The notes under the pieces were generated by a model. That model saw only the letters and a list, made by a program, of their open reading frames with translations, did not search any database and was not told where the DNA came from. A DNA stretch of 64,000 nt from Symbiodinium natans (taxonomy: Eukaryota; Sar; Dinophyceae; Suessiales; Symbiodiniaceae): positions 950,001-1,014,000 of the forward strand of contig CAJNDS010000225.1 in NCBI GenBank assembly GCA_905221605.1, read 5' to 3'. The translations under genes were made by a program, and so were the position numbers. Below, in pieces: positions 61,646 through 64,000 of the stretch. How positions within the stretch are numbered: position 1 is the stretch's first letter; each line of letters starts with the position of its first letter.

Positions 61646-61717
61646 GTGACCCCGCGGCGCGCACGGGAGGGCATCGTTGCACCTATGCCGTCGCAGGATC
61701 CAGTGTCTGGACCTTAG
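61646..61717 (+). CDS. Candidate last exon, 23 codons
   Basis: After ACAGTGTTTCAG, phase 0, reads VTPRRAREGIVAPMPSQDPV then SGP and TAG. Confidence 0.45.
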   Translation: MTPRRAREGIVAPMPSQDPVSGP

Positions 61718-61873
61718 CTTCGTGTCGTCGGTGGAGTGTACATGGGAGGTTTAGGGCGGGTTTGGGACCCTAAGACCCTAAACCCTAAATTCGAAGCCCT
61801 ATATAAACCCTAAACCTTAGACCTAGCATGTCAGGTGCCTTTTTAAGGGGTTCGGGGGAGTGCGTGCTTCTAA

Positions 61874-62009
61874 GGGTAGTTATATGAGCCCTTAATATGG
61901 CCCCATACCTCCTTCAAAGGGTTTAGGGTTTAGGGCTGATAGGGTTAGGGTATATATGGGTACATATTGGTGCACCCTCTTGAAGGCCCATACTAAGGGA
62001 CCATGCAAT
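61874..62009. mobile_element. MITE family F copy containing heptamers
   Basis: Left GGGTAGTTATATGAGCCC and right GGCCCATACTAAGGGACCAT match the family; TTTAGGG words sit in the middle. Confidence 0.6.
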
Positions 62010-62012
62010 TTT

Positions 62013-62140
62013 AGGGGTTTTAGAGGTTTTAGGGGTTTTAGGGGCTTTAGGGGTTTTTAGGGGTTTTAGGGGTTTTAGGGGTTTTAGGGGCTTTAGGGGC
62101 TTTAGGGGCTTTAGGGGTTTAAGGGGTTTTAGGAGGTTAA
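62013..62140 (+). repeat. (TTTTAGGGG)n / (CTTTAGGGG)n nonamer array
   Basis: About 13 nonamers directly after the family F element. Confidence 0.95.
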
Positions 62141-62282
62141 GTAAGGGTTTTGAAAGTTTAGGTGTTGAGGGTGTACCTGGACATCCTGCAGAAGTGTCAT
62201 AGTCCTCCCCCAAACCCCAAACCCCAAACCCTAAACGCCAAACCCTAAACCCCAAACCCCAACCCCCGTCTTTTTATGTCAG

Positions 62283-62380
62283 GTCCCAAAGCTGGCGCTC
62301 CCCTCCGCGGATCCTGGCGGCCCCCTGGCCGCCTGTGGCGCCGGACCCGCACACACTCAGGCGCCGGCTGCAAGCCTGTC
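62283..62380 (+). CDS. Candidate exon, Ala/Pro-rich
   Basis: Acceptor CCGTCTTTTTATGTCAG, starts with GT, reads VPKLALPSADPGGPLAACGA then GPAHTQAPAASL. G/C at nearly all third positions. One of the clearest exon calls. Confidence 0.55.
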
Positions 62381-63046
62381 GTTTCGGGTTCGGGGTTTAG
62401 GAGGGTGTGGGGTTCAGGGATAGGGTTATGGGTTTAGGGCAGAAACATTGAGGGCGCAGGAAGCTGTAGATGTTGGTGGTTTCTGGTTTGGGGTTTGGGG
62501 TTTATGGTTCGGGGTCCCGGGGTTTGGGGTTTACGGTTTAGGCTTTAAGGTTTAGCGTTTCGGGTTTAGAGCAGAAGCATTGATTTCAACCTGAAGAAAT
62601 TTGAGGTTATCCGGCATTCGATCGATCGGGTTTTGAGGTGTAGGGTTTACAGTGAACTACTACACAACCCCGAACCCCTAAATATCCGAAGCACTAGATG
62701 TCCCAATCCCCTGTACTAAACCTCTTAAACAACCAGATCCGAAACCACCAAGGCTCTGTGCCGTTTCAAGGCCTGCAAACCCTAAAGGCCCAGCACTTAA
62801 AGCCAAAACCCGAAGCCCGCAGAAGGCTCGAACCTACACCCCTCAAAAGCCCGAGAGCCCTAGTTGGCCCGAGGCTTCTGACATCGTCAAAACCCTCAGA
62901 ACCTAACGGGTCACAAAGGTTTGGAGTTTGGGGTTTAGGGTTTAGGGTTTGGGTTTCGGGTTTGGGGTTTAGGATTTAGCGTTTAGGGTGTAGGGTGTAT
63001 AGGGTTTGGGGTTTTGGGTTCCTCCAGCCCTGACAGGCACGTCCAG

Positions 63047-63098
63047 GTGCCGCAGCTGCCATTGAGTTATGCCCTGCGCCCAAGACTTGATTGTCAGG
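63047..63098 (+). CDS. Candidate exon, unknown protein
   Basis: After AGGCACGTCCAG reads VPQLPLSYALRPRLDCQ and ends at GTCTTG. Confidence 0.45.
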
Positions 63099-63360
63099 GT
63101 CTTGCGAAGGCTTTTTGATGCCTCCAGAGTCTAGGGTTTGGGGTTTAGGGCTTAGGGCTTAGGCCGTGCGGAATCTGTGGAAGGAGGAGGAGGGGGGGGG
63201 GGTGTTCGGGGATCCCTATGGTTTTTAGGGGTTTAAGGGGGGGGGGTTTAGGCGTTTAGGCGTTCAGAGGTTTAGGCGTTTCGGAGTGTAGGGGTTTAGG
63301 GGTTTCGGGTGGAGCATTTTAGGGTTGAGGCATTGAGGGTTGAGGGCTTGGGGTTCGTCT

Positions 63361-63388
63361 GCGTAGCCTAAACCCATTTTGGCTTGAG
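63361..63388 (+). other. Possible spliced-leader-like relic split by TAAACCC
   Basis: CGTAGCC, then TAAACCC, then ATTTTGGCT-TGAG. Without the middle heptamer 18 of 21 positions agree with the dinoflagellate spliced leader as I know it. Could be chance. Confidence 0.3.
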
Positions 63389-63470
63389 ACGTGGGCGCCC
63401 TCTTGATCGCAAGGTTGCACTTGTGTCCAACAAATTGTGGGCATGAGGCAGTGCAGGACTCCTTTTGCCC
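63389..63470 (+). CDS. Candidate exon, unknown protein
   Basis: After GGCTTGAG the frame reads VGALLIARLHLCPTNCGHEA and stays open to about 63550. No clear donor. Confidence 0.35.
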
Positions 63471-63552
63471 TCACCTCGAGCCCTCCAAAGCCCAACCACA
63501 AAACCCTGAACCCCATGAAACCGCGATCCCGCAAACCCCGCTTCCCGAAGCC

Positions 63553-63690
63553 ACGGTTTAGGGTTTAGGGTTTAGGGTTTAGGGTTTAGGGTTTAGGGTT
63601 TAGGGTTTAGGGTTTAGGGTTTAGGGTTTAGGGTTTAGGGTTTAGGGTTTAGGGCTTAGGGTTCAGGGTTTAGGGTTTAGGGTTTAGGGA
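63553..63690 (+). repeat. TTTAGGG array
   Basis: About 19 heptamers with one CTTAGGG and one TTCAGGG. Confidence 0.98.
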
Positions 63691-63710
63691 AAACCTGGGT
63701 CATGCTTCAG

Positions 63711-63782
63711 GTCAGCCCCCCCGTCCCCCGGGGACGCGCGGCGTCCACTTCACCTCCGCGCCAGAACCTCCACATGGGACGT
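63711..63782 (+). CDS. Candidate exon, 24 codons
   Basis: VSPPVPRGRAASTSPPRQNL then HMGR lies between TCATGCTTCAG and GTGGGT, phase 0 on both sides. Disordered, basic and proline-rich. Confidence 0.5.
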
Positions 63783-63810
63783 GTGGGTTGCTTGTTGGAG
63801 GTGTTTGGGG

Positions 63811-63917
63811 TTTATATGGGGGGTTCCCGAACATAAGGGACTAAGGGACCCCTAGTATAGATTTCTTATTGTGGACCCCAATTAGGTACCCCTAATTGCG
63901 GAAACACCCATGTAGGT
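63811..63917. mobile_element. Small inverted-repeat element
   Basis: ATATGGGGGGTTCCCGAA and TTGCGGAAACACCCATGT are imperfect inverted ends; AGGGACCCCTAGT and TAGGTACCCCTAAT lie inside. Confidence 0.5.
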
Positions 63918-64000
63918 TCTAGGGTATAGTGTTAAATGTCAGGATGTGTGGCTGATGGATGTTCGTTTTGGGGTTTAGGCTTGGTACTTCGGGGTTAAGT

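Overview
This window looks like nuclear DNA of a eukaryote, most likely an alga, and a dinoflagellate is the best guess. It contains no bacterial-style genes, operons, rRNA or tRNA that I can recognise. Three things point this way. (1) Hundreds of copies of the plant/algal-type telomere heptamer TTTAGGG/CCCTAAA lie throughout the interval on both strands. (2) Short GC-rich islands behave like coding exons, usually preceded by a pyrimidine-rich stretch and CAG and often followed by GT or GC; GC donors such as GCTAAG and GCAAGT recur, and non-GT donors are established for dinoflagellates. (3) One site near 63362 resembles the conserved dinoflagellate spliced leader. Green algae, cryptophytes, chromerids and other lineages also use this telomere heptamer, so the assignment is an inference.

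Layout. The whole window alternates between (a) degenerate to perfect telomere-like arrays of about 50-450 bp, in either orientation, and (b) unique islands of about 30-200 bp. I find roughly 80 islands that read as open, protein-like, GC3-rich segments, nearly all on the + strand. The simplest reading is one or a few very long, intron-rich + strand genes whose introns are filled with telomere-like DNA. Plausible last exons with stops end at 10374, 14824, 37689, 59448, 61412 and 61717, so several genes may be present. I could not assign a family to any exon; every CDS entry is a candidate exon without homology support, and its boundaries are by eye.

Superimposed are small inverted-repeat (MITE-like) families A-G with several copies each, some carrying telomere-like arrays inside them. 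There are also locally homogenised variants of the telomere unit (TTTTAGGG, CCCCAAAA, GGGGCTTT, CCCTAGA and others), microsatellites, and long homopolymers.

The most unusual stretch is 42.4-45.3 kb. It lacks perfect telomere arrays, is bounded by a 28-bp inverted repeat, opens with five copies of a 22-24-bp palindrome inside nested hairpins, and ends with a 328-bp element with perfect 22-bp inverted ends. Other notable points are a 340-bp GC-rich satellite (54960-55298), a broken ORF block between short direct repeats (52.7-53.3 kb), an apparent 18-nt intron (16427-16444), and MITEs interrupted by telomere repeats.
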